A stretch of DNA of 33,708 bases from an uncultured Collinsella sp. (GTDB lineage Bacteria; Actinomycetota; Coriobacteriia; Coriobacteriales; Coriobacteriaceae): positions 1-33,708 of the forward strand of contig CAAEHI010000008.1 in assembly GCA_900755685.1 (NCBI GenBank), given 5' to 3'. Under the pieces are notes generated by a model. It was not told the DNA's origin. It ran no database searches and worked only from the letters and a program-made list of their open reading frames with translations. Below, piece by piece: positions 19,517 through 28,623 of this stretch. The translations under genes were made by a program, and so were the position numbers. The number at the start of each line of letters is the position of its first letter. Position 1 is the stretch's first letter.

Positions 19517-21397
19517 TTGAACACTGAATCTAAGAGCGCAAAGCAAAAAGGGAAGCTGAGTGCGTTTGAACCGTATGCGTTGATGGCATATGACATTGTG
19601 GCAACTTTTATTGCCGTGTTTGTTGCATCATGGGGAACGCAGCATTGGGCGACGCTCAGCGGGGCAGCCGGTGCTTGTCCGGCTATTCTTGTGCTTGCGC
19701 TTGTTAACGTTGTCGTCTTTTGGTTCTTCCATATGTATAGCAGCTTGTGGCGCTATGCGAGCATTTCCGAGGCTGGACGTATTGTTGCTGCTGTAACGGT
19801 AGGCTCAGTTATTGGCGATGTTATCTTTAACGTATTATTTGGCAAGGGCATGACCCTTCGTGAGGACGTTATGGCATGGGCTGTCGTCCTCATTATTTGC
19901 GGTGGCGGCCGTTTTGCCATTCGCGCAATATATGGCAGCCAGCTCTGGCGCTTTAAAAGCAATTCCGATGCGCATCTCCCGCGTACGCTCATCGTAGGAG
20001 CAGGGGAGACCGGCTCTCTCTCCATCAAACGTATGCTCAACGGAGACCCTGATATGATCGGTGATCCGGTTGCCGTTGTTGACGATGACCCCAATAAGCA
20101 AAACAAGCGTATTCATGACGTTAAGGTCTGCGGTACTTGCGCCGATATCCCTACTATTGCGCACGATTGTGAGGCCGAGCAGATTGTCGTGGCAATTCCG
20201 AGTGCCACGCATGAAGAGCGTCAGCGTATATATGACCTGTGCATGAAGACTGGTCTTAGGGTTCTCACGCTCCCCAATGTCCGCGATATTCCGCAGGATG
20301 GTGTAGGCAGAGTTGCCCTTCGTGAGGTCGAGATCAGCGATTTGCTTTCTCGCGAAGAGAAGTCGCTTGACCTTAACCAGATGGGCTACGTTACCGGTAA
20401 GCGCATTTTGGTCACGGGCGGCGGCGGATCTATTGGCTCAGAGCTTGTACGTCAGCTGCTTCCGGCAAAGCCTGCGCAAATCGTGTTGTTCGACATTTAC
20501 GAGAACACTACCTATGAGCTGTATCACGACATCATCAAGACTGCTCATGATCAAGGCACTGATATTCAAGTCTATATCGGCTCCATTACACATCTCCCCG
20601 CGATTACCAAGGTCTTTGAGAAGTACCATCCTCAAGTTGTTTTCCACGCTGCAGCCCACAAGCACGTTCCTCTTATGGAACACAACGCCCGTGAGGCAAT
20701 CGAGAATAACGTTTTTGGCACGCTCAACGTCGTGCGCCTTGCCGACAAGTACCAGTGCAGCCACTACGTGCAGATTTCTACCGATAAGGCCGTTAATCCC
20801 ACAAATGTAATGGGCGCCACCAAGCGTATGGACGAGATGATCGTTCAGTATTACGCGGCAAACAGCAAGACCATCTTTACGGCTGTTCGCTTTGGCAATG
20901 TTCTGGGTAGTCACGGATCGGTCATCCCGCTGTTTAAGCGCCAGCTTCGTGAGGGTGGCCCTATCACCATTACGCACAAGGACATCACTCGTTACTTCAT
21001 GACCATCCCGGAGGCCAGCAAGCTTGTCATAACTGCAGGCGCTTTGGCGCATGGTGGCGAGATTTTTGTACTGGACATGGGTGAGCCGGTCAAGATTTAT
21101 GACCTTGCCATCAACCTTATTACGCTGAGCGGTCTTAAGCCTGGCAAAGATATCCAGATCAAAGAAGTCGGCCTACGTCCTGGCGAAAAGATGTATGAGG
21201 AGCTCCTTATGGACAACGAGCAGCTCCTGCCTACCGAGCATTCCGAGATTCGCATTTCCACAGCCGAGGCCGACAAGATGGAAGAGATCAAAGACAAGCT
21301 CGAGAAGCTTCAAGACTGCCTCGACAAGGAAAACGACACGGTTAAGTCTGTGCTCGCTGAGGTTGTACCTACATATCATCCACAGTTTAACGATTAG
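19517..21397 (+). CDS. Membrane nucleotide-sugar 4,6-dehydratase (CapD/WbpM/PglF family)
   Basis: Expected to convert UDP-GlcNAc to its 4-keto-6-deoxy derivative, the first step to bacillosamine- or FucNAc-type sugars. At 626 residues it matches the long membrane form. About four transmembrane helices occupy residues 20-145, then a CoA-binding-like Rossmann domain (LIVGAGETGSLSIKRML), then an extended SDR domain with the NAD loop VTGGGGSIGSELVRQL near residue 299 and the catalytic stretch STDKAVNPTNVMGATKR near residue 420. The latter has Met in place of the usual SDR Tyr, as in this family. The TTG 19517 start is chosen because the first in-frame ATG lies within the first membrane helix. The aminotransferase for its product follows directly. 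Confidence 0.92.
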   Translation: MNTESKSAKQKGKLSAFEPYALMAYDIVATFIAVFVASWGTQHWATLSGAAGACPAILVLALVNVVVFWFFHMYSSLWRYASISEAGRIVAAVTVGSVIGDVIFNVLFGKGMTLREDVMAWAVVLIICGGGRFAIRAIYGSQLWRFKSNSDAHLPRTLIVGAGETGSLSIKRMLNGDPDMIGDPVAVVDDDPNKQNKRIHDVKVCGTCADIPTIAHDCEAEQIVVAIPSATHEERQRIYDLCMKTGLRVLTLPNVRDIPQDGVGRVALREVEISDLLSREEKSLDLNQMGYVTGKRILVTGGGGSIGSELVRQLLPAKPAQIVLFDIYENTTYELYHDIIKTAHDQGTDIQVYIGSITHLPAITKVFEKYHPQVVFHAAAHKHVPLMEHNAREAIENNVFGTLNVVRLADKYQCSHYVQISTDKAVNPTNVMGATKRMDEMIVQYYAANSKTIFTAVRFGNVLGSHGSVIPLFKRQLREGGPITITHKDITRYFMTIPEASKLVITAGALAHGGEIFVLDMGEPVKIYDLAINLITLSGLKPGKDIQIKEVGLRPGEKMYEELLMDNEQLLPTEHSEIRISTAEADKMEEIKDKLEKLQDCLDKENDTVKSVLAEVVPTYHPQFND

Positions 21398-21412
21398 GGA
21401 TAAGGAGTCACG

Positions 21413-22666
21413 ATGGATATCAAGCCCTTTGAGAAAAAGGTATGGCTAAGCTCGCCGACCATGCACGGCGAAGAGCTCAAATACATTACCGAGGCATATG
21501 AGACCAACTGGATGTCGACGGTAGGGGAGAATATCAACGAAGTCGAACGCCAGATGGCCGAAAAGATTGGTTGCGGCTATGCCGTTGCCCTTTCTTGCGG
21601 TACTTCTGCGCTGCATCTTGCCATGAAGCTCGCTGGAATTAAGCCCGGTGATGAGGTCCTTTGCAGCGATATGACGTTCGACGCTACGGTGAACCCAGTT
21701 GTTTACGAGGGCGGTGTTCCTGTATTTATCGATACCGAGCGTGACACTTGGAATATGGATCCCGTCGCTCTTGAAAAGGCCTTCGATCTGCATCCGACTG
21801 CAAAGGTCGTTGTGGCGGCGCATCTTTACGGAACGCCTGGCAAAGTCGAAGAGCTTCGTTCAATTTGCGATGCGCACGGGGCTGTCCTTGTTGAGGATGC
21901 TGCTGAGTCACTTGGCGCCACGTATAAGGGTCGTCAGACTGGTACGTTTGGTGACATCAGCGCCATTAGCTTTAACGGCAATAAGATCATTACCGGTTCC
22001 GCTGGTGGCATGCTTTTAACTGATAGCAAAGAGGCAGCTAATAAAACTCGCAAATGGTCGACCCAGTCACGCGAAGCCGCTCCCTGGTACCAGCATGAGG
22101 AGCTTGGCTATAACTATCGCATGAGCAATGTAATTGCCGGTGTCGTGCGTGGCCAGATTCCGTATCTGGAGGATCATATTGCCCAAAAGAAGGCTATTTA
22201 TATGCGTTACAAAGAGGGCTTTAAGGGTCTGCCGGTGAGCATGAACCCCTATGACCCTAACGTTTGTGAGCCGAACTTCTGGCTTTCTTGCCTACTAATA
22301 GACCATGACGCAATGTGCAAACAGGTTCGAGGCGAGAGTGAGGCACTTTACGTAAGCGAGCCTGGCAAGAGCTGTCCTACCGAGATTCTTGAGGCTATTG
22401 CTGCCTTTAACGCCGAGGGTCGTCCAATCTGGAAGCCTATGCACATGCAGCCTATTTATCGCATGAATGCTTTCGTAACGCGCGAGGGCAATGGTCGAGC
22501 TAAGACCAACGCGTATATTTCCGGCGGTGCAACGGGTACAGATGGCTTGCCTTTGGATGTAGGCGCCGATATCTTCCATCGTGGTCTCTGTCTGCCCTCC
22601 GACAACAAGATGACGCCCGAACAACAGGACGTGATCATCGAAGTGATTAGGCGTTGTTTTGAGTAG
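21413..22666 (+). CDS. DegT/DnrJ/EryC1/StrS aminotransferase (PglE-like)
   Basis: PLP-dependent transfer of an amino group from glutamate to the 4-keto sugar made by the upstream dehydratase, giving a 4-amino-4,6-dideoxy sugar nucleotide. The 417-residue protein has SCGTSALHLAMKLAGIKPGDEVL near the N-terminus, broken here as SCGTSALHLAM and IKPGDEVL, VEDAAESLGATYKGRQTG (PLP contacts), and the Schiff-base Lys191 in SFNGNKIITGSAGG. AAGGAG precedes ATG 21413, 15 bases after the dehydratase stop. It overlaps the next gene by 8 bases. The exact sugar is inferred from the neighbours (PglF-PglE-PglC order), not from the enzyme itself. Confidence 0.92.
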   Translation: MDIKPFEKKVWLSSPTMHGEELKYITEAYETNWMSTVGENINEVERQMAEKIGCGYAVALSCGTSALHLAMKLAGIKPGDEVLCSDMTFDATVNPVVYEGGVPVFIDTERDTWNMDPVALEKAFDLHPTAKVVVAAHLYGTPGKVEELRSICDAHGAVLVEDAAESLGATYKGRQTGTFGDISAISFNGNKIITGSAGGMLLTDSKEAANKTRKWSTQSREAAPWYQHEELGYNYRMSNVIAGVVRGQIPYLEDHIAQKKAIYMRYKEGFKGLPVSMNPYDPNVCEPNFWLSCLLIDHDAMCKQVRGESEALYVSEPGKSCPTEILEAIAAFNAEGRPIWKPMHMQPIYRMNAFVTREGNGRAKTNAYISGGATGTDGLPLDVGADIFHRGLCLPSDNKMTPEQQDVIIEVIRRCFE

Positions 22667-23375
22667 GCTTGGTTACGAGACGTTCTATCAGCGCCATGGC
22701 AAGAGGATGATTGACGTCACTCTGTCCTGTCTTCTCCTGGCGCTTTTTTGGTGGGTACTTGTCATCGTGGCCGCTCTCGTACGCGTTAAACTTGGCGGGC
22801 CCGTGTTGTTCAAACAGCCACGGCCTGGTCGCGATGAAAAGATTTTCGAACTATATAAGTTTCGAACGATGACGAACGAACGTGATGAGAATGGCAAGTT
22901 GCTTCCTGATAAAGTACGCCTTACCAAGTTTGGTAAAGCGCTTCGTGCAACAAGTCTCGATGAACTGCCTGAAGTCTTCAACATCGTGAAGGGCGATATG
23001 TCGATTATTGGCCCAAGGCCTCAACTTGTTCGGGACATGGTATTTATGACACCCGAGCAGAGAAAGCGCCATATAGTAAGACCAGGCCTCTCAGGCCTCG
23101 CCCAGATTAACGGACGTAACGCCATCGCATGGGACGATAAGCTCGCATACGACTTGAAGTACATCGATCAGATTTCGTTAAGTCAAGATATTTCGATTTT
23201 CTTTAAAACGATTTTGAAGGCTTTCGTCAAACAGGAAGGAATAACCGAGGACGGCATGGCCACGGCAGCTGATTTAGGCGATTACCTACTTTCAGTTGGA
23301 AGAGTGTCTCAAAAAAATTATGATGCTCTTCAGATTCAGGCAAAACAATTGATTTCTGAAATGAGCGTGAAGTAA
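22659..23375 (+). CDS. Monotopic phosphoglycosyl transferase (PglC-like initiating sugar transferase)
   Basis: Transfers a sugar-1-phosphate to undecaprenyl phosphate, starting the lipid-linked repeat unit on the inner membrane face. The N-terminal hydrophobic segment (MIDVTLSCLLLALFWWVLVI) is the re-entrant helix. Next come GGPVLFKQPRPGRDEKIFEL and YKFRTM, the catalytic Asp-Glu dyad in TSLDELPEVFNIVKGDMS, IGPRPQL, and RPGLSGLAQINGRNA, all standard for this family. A ~45-residue C-terminal extension follows. The start is taken as TTG 22659, overlapping the previous stop; ATG 22707 would remove residues before the membrane helix. No separate acetyltransferase (PglD equivalent) is found nearby. 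Confidence 0.93.
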   Translation: MSRLGYETFYQRHGKRMIDVTLSCLLLALFWWVLVIVAALVRVKLGGPVLFKQPRPGRDEKIFELYKFRTMTNERDENGKLLPDKVRLTKFGKALRATSLDELPEVFNIVKGDMSIIGPRPQLVRDMVFMTPEQRKRHIVRPGLSGLAQINGRNAIAWDDKLAYDLKYIDQISLSQDISIFFKTILKAFVKQEGITEDGMATAADLGDYLLSVGRVSQKNYDALQIQAKQLISEMSVK

Positions 23376-24160
23376 TGACTACTGCTTGCAGCAACTTCGG
23401 TCTTGTTTCAATTGTAATGCCGGCATATAACTCTGAACCTTTCATTGAAGAAAGCATCAGGAGCGTTCAATCTCAAACCTACGATGATTGGGAGCTCTTG
23501 ATTGTTGATGACTGTTCTACCGACAAGACAATTTCAATCGCAAACGAAATTGCTTGTGGTGATTCTCGAATCCACGTTTTTCAAAATAAGCAAAACTCCG
23601 GCGCGGCTTATTCAAGAAATCGTGCGCTACGAGAGGCCAAGGGTGATTGGATTGCATTTCTTGACAGCGATGACCTTTGGGATAAAGAAAAGTTAGCGAA
23701 GCAGCTTTCCTTTATGAGGGATAATCGGTGTGGGTTTTCCTATACAAAGTATGAGACTGTTGACGAGGAAGGAAGGCCGCTTCAAAAGAGTTTTAGCGGG
23801 CCTGCTCGTATCGACCGGGTAGGTATGCGTTGTTACTGCTGGCCAGGGTGTTTAACGGTTATGTATGACACGCGTATCGTCGGTGTTGTGCAAATCGCAA
23901 ATCTTAAGAAGCACAATGACTACGCCATGTGGTTGAATGTAATTGATGCTGCCGATTGTTTGCTTTTACCAGAAGTGCTCGGTCGTTACCGCGTGAGATC
24001 TTCTTCCATTTCGCATGGGACGTCAAAATTAATCCAGGCCAAATATTTATATAAACTTTGGAATAGCAGAGGATGCTTCAAAGCTACAGCTCTATGTCAT
24101 ACAGCCTTAAATATTGCTTGTTCTTTTTACAAGAAGATTAGATATGTTCATTCCTTTTGA
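23375..24160 (+). CDS. GT2 glycosyltransferase
   Basis: A 261-residue GT-A fold inverting glycosyltransferase, probably adding a sugar to the lipid-linked intermediate in the cytoplasm. It opens with LVSIVMPAYNSEPFIEESI; the nucleotide-binding Asp pair is in IVDDCSTDKT; the DXD motif is in FLDSDDLWDKEKL. The acceptor-side C-terminal third is unlike anything I can assign. ATG 23375 shares one base with the previous stop (TAATG), so it is translationally coupled. The gene is visibly A+T-richer than those upstream and opens the low-GC part of the locus. Confidence 0.9.
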   Translation: MTTACSNFGLVSIVMPAYNSEPFIEESIRSVQSQTYDDWELLIVDDCSTDKTISIANEIACGDSRIHVFQNKQNSGAAYSRNRALREAKGDWIAFLDSDDLWDKEKLAKQLSFMRDNRCGFSYTKYETVDEEGRPLQKSFSGPARIDRVGMRCYCWPGCLTVMYDTRIVGVVQIANLKKHNDYAMWLNVIDAADCLLLPEVLGRYRVRSSSISHGTSKLIQAKYLYKLWNSRGCFKATALCHTALNIACSFYKKIRYVHSF

Positions 24161-24171
24161 CGGGAGCCAAG

Positions 24172-24945
24172 ATGAGCGATCGCGTTGAGGTGCTTATTGC
24201 GGCTTTGGATTGTAATCCTGAGTCGCTTATAGATAAAATGAATGTTCAGACAGACGCAATTGTCGCCAATCAATGCGACGAAAATAGGATTTATGACTTT
24301 AATGTGAATGAACATCGTATTAAAGTATTGAATTTTAATGAACGTGGCGTCGGTCTTAACCGCAATAATGCCTTGATGAGAGCTACTGCGGAGTATTGTC
24401 TCATTGCTGACGATGATATGGTCTATCTTGATGGATATGAAGAAATAGTTTTACGTGCTTTTAGAGAAAACCCTAATGCCGATGTCATTATTTTTAACTT
24501 AGAAGAGTCAATACCGCGTCGTTTTATTAATAAGAAGATATTTACGGTTGGATTTTTTAATTTTATGCGCTACGGTGCGGCGAGAATGGCCATACGATTA
24601 GATTCGATTCGGACAAACGGCGTGTTCTTCAATCTTTGTTTTGGTGGGGGAACTGATCATTCTCATGGTGAGGACACGCTCTTCCTTGCTGATTGCCTAA
24701 AAAAGAAGCTACATATCATTGCGGTACCAGATTACATAGCTTGTTTGACTGAAGAGCGAGAGTCAACGTGGGAACAGGGTAAGAATGAAAAATATCTTCG
24801 TGATCAATCCTTGCTCTTTTCTTTAATCGATAGCCGTACATGGAAATTGTTGTGTTTGCAAGACGTTATTAGGCACGGTAATGAATTTACTGTTTCTCGG
24901 TTAAAAGCGCTGAAGATTATGTTAAATAACGGGCGGAGCATGTAA
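24172..24945 (+). CDS. GT2-like glycosyltransferase
   Basis: A 257-residue protein starting MSDRVEVLIAALDCNPESL. It has a GT-A-like core with ERGVGLNRNNALMRA and the DXD-like IADDDMVYLDGYE, then GGGTDHSHGEDTLFLADCL, where HGEDT resembles the acidic catalytic-base region of GT2 enzymes. It lacks the typical N-terminal VDD-SxD loop, so the donor site may be unusual. ATG 24172 follows GGGAG at six bases; a TTG at 24157 overlaps the previous stop and is less likely. The donor and acceptor sugars are unknown. Codon use is A+T-rich. Confidence 0.8.
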   Translation: MSDRVEVLIAALDCNPESLIDKMNVQTDAIVANQCDENRIYDFNVNEHRIKVLNFNERGVGLNRNNALMRATAEYCLIADDDMVYLDGYEEIVLRAFRENPNADVIIFNLEESIPRRFINKKIFTVGFFNFMRYGAARMAIRLDSIRTNGVFFNLCFGGGTDHSHGEDTLFLADCLKKKLHIIAVPDYIACLTEERESTWEQGKNEKYLRDQSLLFSLIDSRTWKLLCLQDVIRHGNEFTVSRLKALKIMLNNGRSM

Positions 24946-24946
24946 C

Positions 24947-26035
24947 GTGGGCGCCATTGCTAACTATCCACTCGGATCCCTTATATATTTTCTCGTATTT
25001 GTTATTGGAACTGTTCTCGCCAATGAGGCTCAAGCCAGCGATAGAAAAAAAATAATTTTATTCATAGCGTGTATATTAGCTTTGTTTTTCGGTCTAAGGA
25101 CTGAAAAGGTGGGCATTGATACCGTTAACTACTTAAGGTATTACACCGAGACTATACAATACGGACCGAGCATAACAGCAAGTTGGTACGACACGGTATA
25201 TGTTTATGGAATGTCGTTATTTCGAATGGAAAATGGGTTTTACTTATTTAATTTCATTGTTTCATTCGCAACGAACCTATTGGTTCTACTTCGTCTCTGG
25301 GATTTTAAAGAACAAATCAATTTAAGCCTTTCGTTCGGACTCTTTTATTCCTTTTTTATTCCAGTTGAACTTAATATTACAAGACAGTTATTAGCGATTG
25401 CCCTTGTCTTCTGGGGCTCTAGATATATCTTTACCCATAAAGTTTGGCTGTTTTTAGCGTTTCTATTATTCGCAGTTGGAATTCATAGATCGTCGCTGAT
25501 AGCGATTTTGCTGCTATGTGCTCTCTATTTTATTAAAGACGAGATGTCCTATTCTTCTCGAACAGTGCTTTCTTGTGTCAGCCTAGTTATGCCTGTTTGT
25601 GTAATAGCAGCGCCTATTATTTTAATTAATACAGGTTATTTGACAGACTATGCAAAATACTTTGAATCGAACGATATCAAAATTGGTCTAATGACAATTC
25701 TCAAGGTACTCGTTTTGATCATTGGTCTCTCTAAGCACAACCTTCTTCAACGTTTTGATGCGCAAGGTAAAGCCGCTGTTTTCTTTACCATAGTTGGCCT
25801 AGCAATTTCGATTATTGGCTATTTATTTGATTATATGGAGAGGATCGGATATTTCTTTTCGATATTCGATGTCGTCTCCCTTTCATATCTTGCTCGTGCG
25901 CAAAAGGATATTGGTAATGCGGACTATGAACGTATGATATGGGTGTTGTGCCTCTATGTTTTGTTTACTGCTCTATCCGGAAATGGACAGGGAATTCTTC
26001 CTTATGAATCGTTAGTGTTTCACTTTACAGTTTGA
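24947..26035 (+). CDS. EpsG-family polysaccharide polymerase (Wzy-like membrane protein)
   Basis: A 362-residue integral membrane protein with about ten hydrophobic segments, expected to link repeat units on the outer membrane face. Family hallmarks are FFGLRTEKVGIDTVNYLRYY after the second helix, NITRQLLAIALVFWGSRYI, and VGIHRSSLIAILLL, where the His-Arg-Ser motif is typical of EpsG. GTG 24947 starts one base after the previous stop, with GGCGGAG upstream. Together with the flippase gene it indicates a Wzx/Wzy-dependent pathway, not an ABC-exporter pathway. Polymerases are normally the most strain-variable genes of such loci, and this one is strongly A+T-rich. Confidence 0.85.
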   Translation: MGAIANYPLGSLIYFLVFVIGTVLANEAQASDRKKIILFIACILALFFGLRTEKVGIDTVNYLRYYTETIQYGPSITASWYDTVYVYGMSLFRMENGFYLFNFIVSFATNLLVLLRLWDFKEQINLSLSFGLFYSFFIPVELNITRQLLAIALVFWGSRYIFTHKVWLFLAFLLFAVGIHRSSLIAILLLCALYFIKDEMSYSSRTVLSCVSLVMPVCVIAAPIILINTGYLTDYAKYFESNDIKIGLMTILKVLVLIIGLSKHNLLQRFDAQGKAAVFFTIVGLAISIIGYLFDYMERIGYFFSIFDVVSLSYLARAQKDIGNADYERMIWVLCLYVLFTALSGNGQGILPYESLVFHFTV

Positions 26036-26042
26036 GGTGTGC

Positions 26043-27086
26043 ATGTTTTCCAGTAAATGGTCGGGAACCGTTCTTGACGACTGCTCTTGTAGAAAAGTTA
26101 AACCCCGCGTATCAATTTATTGCCTGGCTTTTAATCATGAACAGTATATTGAACGTGCAATCAATTCCTTTTTGATGCAAGAAGTTAATTTTGATTTTGA
26201 GATAATTGTTCACGATGATGCGTCGACCGATTCAACTCAAGCAATTCTTAGGGATTATCAGGCTCGATATCCCACAAAAATAAAACTGATTTTACAAAAC
26301 GAAAATCAATACAGTAAGGGGGTTTCAATTGTCAAAGATTATATTGAGCCTCTAATTGACGGTGACTATATTGCCATGTGTGAAGGCGACGATTATTGGA
26401 TTGATAACAGAAAGCTTCAGAAACAATTTAACGCTCTAGAAAAACATCATGAATGTTGCCTTTGCGTTCACAAAGTTATGGAAGTTACTAACGAGGGAGA
26501 CGATTTAAACACATTCTTTCCTCGTTTCCATTTGGAAACTGGCCCTATTGATAGATCAACTTTCATACCATTGAATAAAGAGTATGCATTTCAAACAAGC
26601 TCATATTTTATTAGAGCTGAAGAATGGCATGACTATATTAAATATCCTCCCGAGTTTAAACAGTTATGCCCGGTAGGGGATGTCCCGATGCTTCTCTTTT
26701 TTGGCAATCTGGGGCCGGTTTATTATTTTGATGACATGATGTCTTGTTATCGCCGGGGTACAACTTCCAGTTTGAGCGATTGGCTATTTCGACAAGGGTC
26801 TCTCGATAGGCTTTCGGTCCATGCAGAAACTATGGTTCGGGTATTTGAGGCTTTTGATGCGTATACAAGGGGGGCTTATGGTGCTTTCTGCCAAGAACAG
26901 ATTGCTGGATACATGGCCCAAGTTTACTTTTGTGGGAATGGATCCATTTCATCTCTTTTGAATAACGATTGGCAGAATCTTCAAAACCTGCGATGGGAAA
27001 AAAAGGTTGCCGTTATCCTGTCTGCTGTATTTCCTTACCTTGCTAAGACCCTATATTTAAATCGACTTTCTAAGAATGGAAAATAA
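26043..27086 (+). CDS. GT2 glycosyltransferase
   Basis: A 347-residue GT-A enzyme. The start of the fold is PRVSIYCLAFNHEQYIERAI; the donor-binding Asps are in IIVHDDASTDSTQAIL; the DXD-type motif is in IAMCEGDDYWIDNRKL. YNHE-like openings and EGDDYW are common in capsule-locus GT2 enzymes. The remaining C-terminal part is probably acceptor-specific. ATG 26043 is preferred over GTG 26037 because GAGG lies at a suitable distance only from the former. The 3' end overlaps the wzx start by 11 bases. Confidence 0.88.
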   Translation: MFSSKWSGTVLDDCSCRKVKPRVSIYCLAFNHEQYIERAINSFLMQEVNFDFEIIVHDDASTDSTQAILRDYQARYPTKIKLILQNENQYSKGVSIVKDYIEPLIDGDYIAMCEGDDYWIDNRKLQKQFNALEKHHECCLCVHKVMEVTNEGDDLNTFFPRFHLETGPIDRSTFIPLNKEYAFQTSSYFIRAEEWHDYIKYPPEFKQLCPVGDVPMLLFFGNLGPVYYFDDMMSCYRRGTTSSLSDWLFRQGSLDRLSVHAETMVRVFEAFDAYTRGAYGAFCQEQIAGYMAQVYFCGNGSISSLLNNDWQNLQNLRWEKKVAVILSAVFPYLAKTLYLNRLSKNGK

Positions 27087-28548
27087 ATTGGCCTCAACTG
27101 ACATTAAGCGTGGCGCAATTAAGTCTTTATTTTGGAAAATAACCGAGAGAGGCTCACGAGCGTTTGTCGAGCTTGCAGTTCAGATCGTAATGGCTCGGTT
27201 GCTTGCGCCGGAGTTGTTTGGCGCTTTGGCGATTATGCTTGTTTTTGTAAATATAGGCAATATATTTGTACAATCTGGACTTAACACGGCTTTGGTTCAG
27301 AGCCCGAAAATGGATGACAGTGATTGTTCGACCGTCTATTGGATCAGTTTGACGGTTTCAGCAGTCCTATATTTATGCGTTTTTTTCGCGGCGCCCTCGA
27401 TTGCTTCTTTCTACCAAATGGACGCTATCATTTGGCCGTTGCGTGCACTTGCATTGATCTTGATTATCAATGCTTATAACGCGGTCCAAATTGCCATTGT
27501 TCAGCGAGAGCTGAAGTTTCGTATTGTCTTTAACGCCGCAATTGCGTCTTCCGTGCTGTCTGGTTTTATTGGTGTAATTTCAGCAGTATTTGGCGCCGAA
27601 TTATGGGCGCTTGTATTACAGCAACTTACTTATCAGACGTGCAATTGCTTTGTTATGGCAGCGCAAGTCGATTGGCAACCGCGTCTCGTCTTTAACTCTA
27701 AGCGGGCTCGTGAGCTATTTTCATTTGGGTGGAAATTGCTTGTCTCTGGTGTATTAGATCAAGGTTACCAATCGCTTTCTGACTTAATTATCGGGAAACA
27801 ATTTAGTGCTTCGAGTCTTGGATTGGTATCTCAGGGAAAAAAATATCCGCAGGCACTCGGATCCATGCTTGATGGTGCTATACAACCTGTGATGCTGTCG
27901 GCAGTCTCACGCGTTCAAGATGACGTTGCGTATGTTAAGCGCCTTGTGCGAAGAGCGTTAAAAACCTCAACATTTTTTATCGTCCCCTCGATGACTTTAT
28001 TTGCTGTTGCTGCAGAACCCATTGTGGGAATTCTTCTCGGAGCCAAATGGCTACCCTGTGTTCCCTTTTTGCAAATGTATTGTTTCATCTATGCGCTTTT
28101 GCCGATTCATACAACGAATCTGCAAGCGCTAAATGGCATGGGACGCTCTGATTTATTTCTGAAATTAGAATTAATCAAAAAGGGATACGGAATCTGCTTC
28201 ATTTTATTTGCTGCCTTTATTTTGCATGACGTCCATCTGATGGTTGGCATGTACATGATAAGTGGCATTTTCTCTACCTTCGTCAACGCCTATCCGAACA
28301 AGAAAGTTATTGGCTACTCGTATATTGAACAATTGCGTGACATTGCTCCGGCATTTGGCATCTCAGCAGTTTCAGGAATAATCGCTCTGTTGTGTGGCTC
28401 ATTCGTATCTTCATCGCCTCTGAGAATACTTATTAACATTGCCGTAATGGCGTTGGTTTATCTAGGGATTGCTTGGGTTTTCAAACTCGAAGCATTTGAT
28501 TATCTCATTAAAACTGTAAGGGACTTTTTTGGAACAAGGCGTCGTTAA
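27076..28548 (+). CDS. wzx: Polysaccharide flippase (Wzx, MOP superfamily)
   Basis: A 490-residue polytopic membrane protein with 12-14 predicted hydrophobic segments, moving the undecaprenyl-linked repeat unit across the membrane. It begins with the family pattern GAIKSLFWKITERGSRAFVE and VQIVMARLLAPELFGALAI, followed by FVQSGLNTALVQSP and the central FSFGWKLLVSGVLDQGYQ with LIIGKQFSASSLGLVSQGKK, typical of the WzxC/TuaB branch. ATG 27076 overlaps the preceding gene, which implies coupling. It is the last gene of the A+T-rich block; 75 bp of gap follow before a GC-richer gene with its own strong ribosome-binding site. Confidence 0.92.
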   Translation: MENKLASTDIKRGAIKSLFWKITERGSRAFVELAVQIVMARLLAPELFGALAIMLVFVNIGNIFVQSGLNTALVQSPKMDDSDCSTVYWISLTVSAVLYLCVFFAAPSIASFYQMDAIIWPLRALALILIINAYNAVQIAIVQRELKFRIVFNAAIASSVLSGFIGVISAVFGAELWALVLQQLTYQTCNCFVMAAQVDWQPRLVFNSKRARELFSFGWKLLVSGVLDQGYQSLSDLIIGKQFSASSLGLVSQGKKYPQALGSMLDGAIQPVMLSAVSRVQDDVAYVKRLVRRALKTSTFFIVPSMTLFAVAAEPIVGILLGAKWLPCVPFLQMYCFIYALLPIHTTNLQALNGMGRSDLFLKLELIKKGYGICFILFAAFILHDVHLMVGMYMISGIFSTFVNAYPNKKVIGYSYIEQLRDIAPAFGISAVSGIIALLCGSFVSSSPLRILINIAVMALVYLGIAWVFKLEAFDYLIKTVRDFFGTRRR

Positions 28549-28623
28549 CGTCACCTTGAATTAATTCTAGTTACTTTGGTCTTCGTTCTTTGAAAGCTGC
28601 ATAGCGAAAGGAAGGTACCTGAT

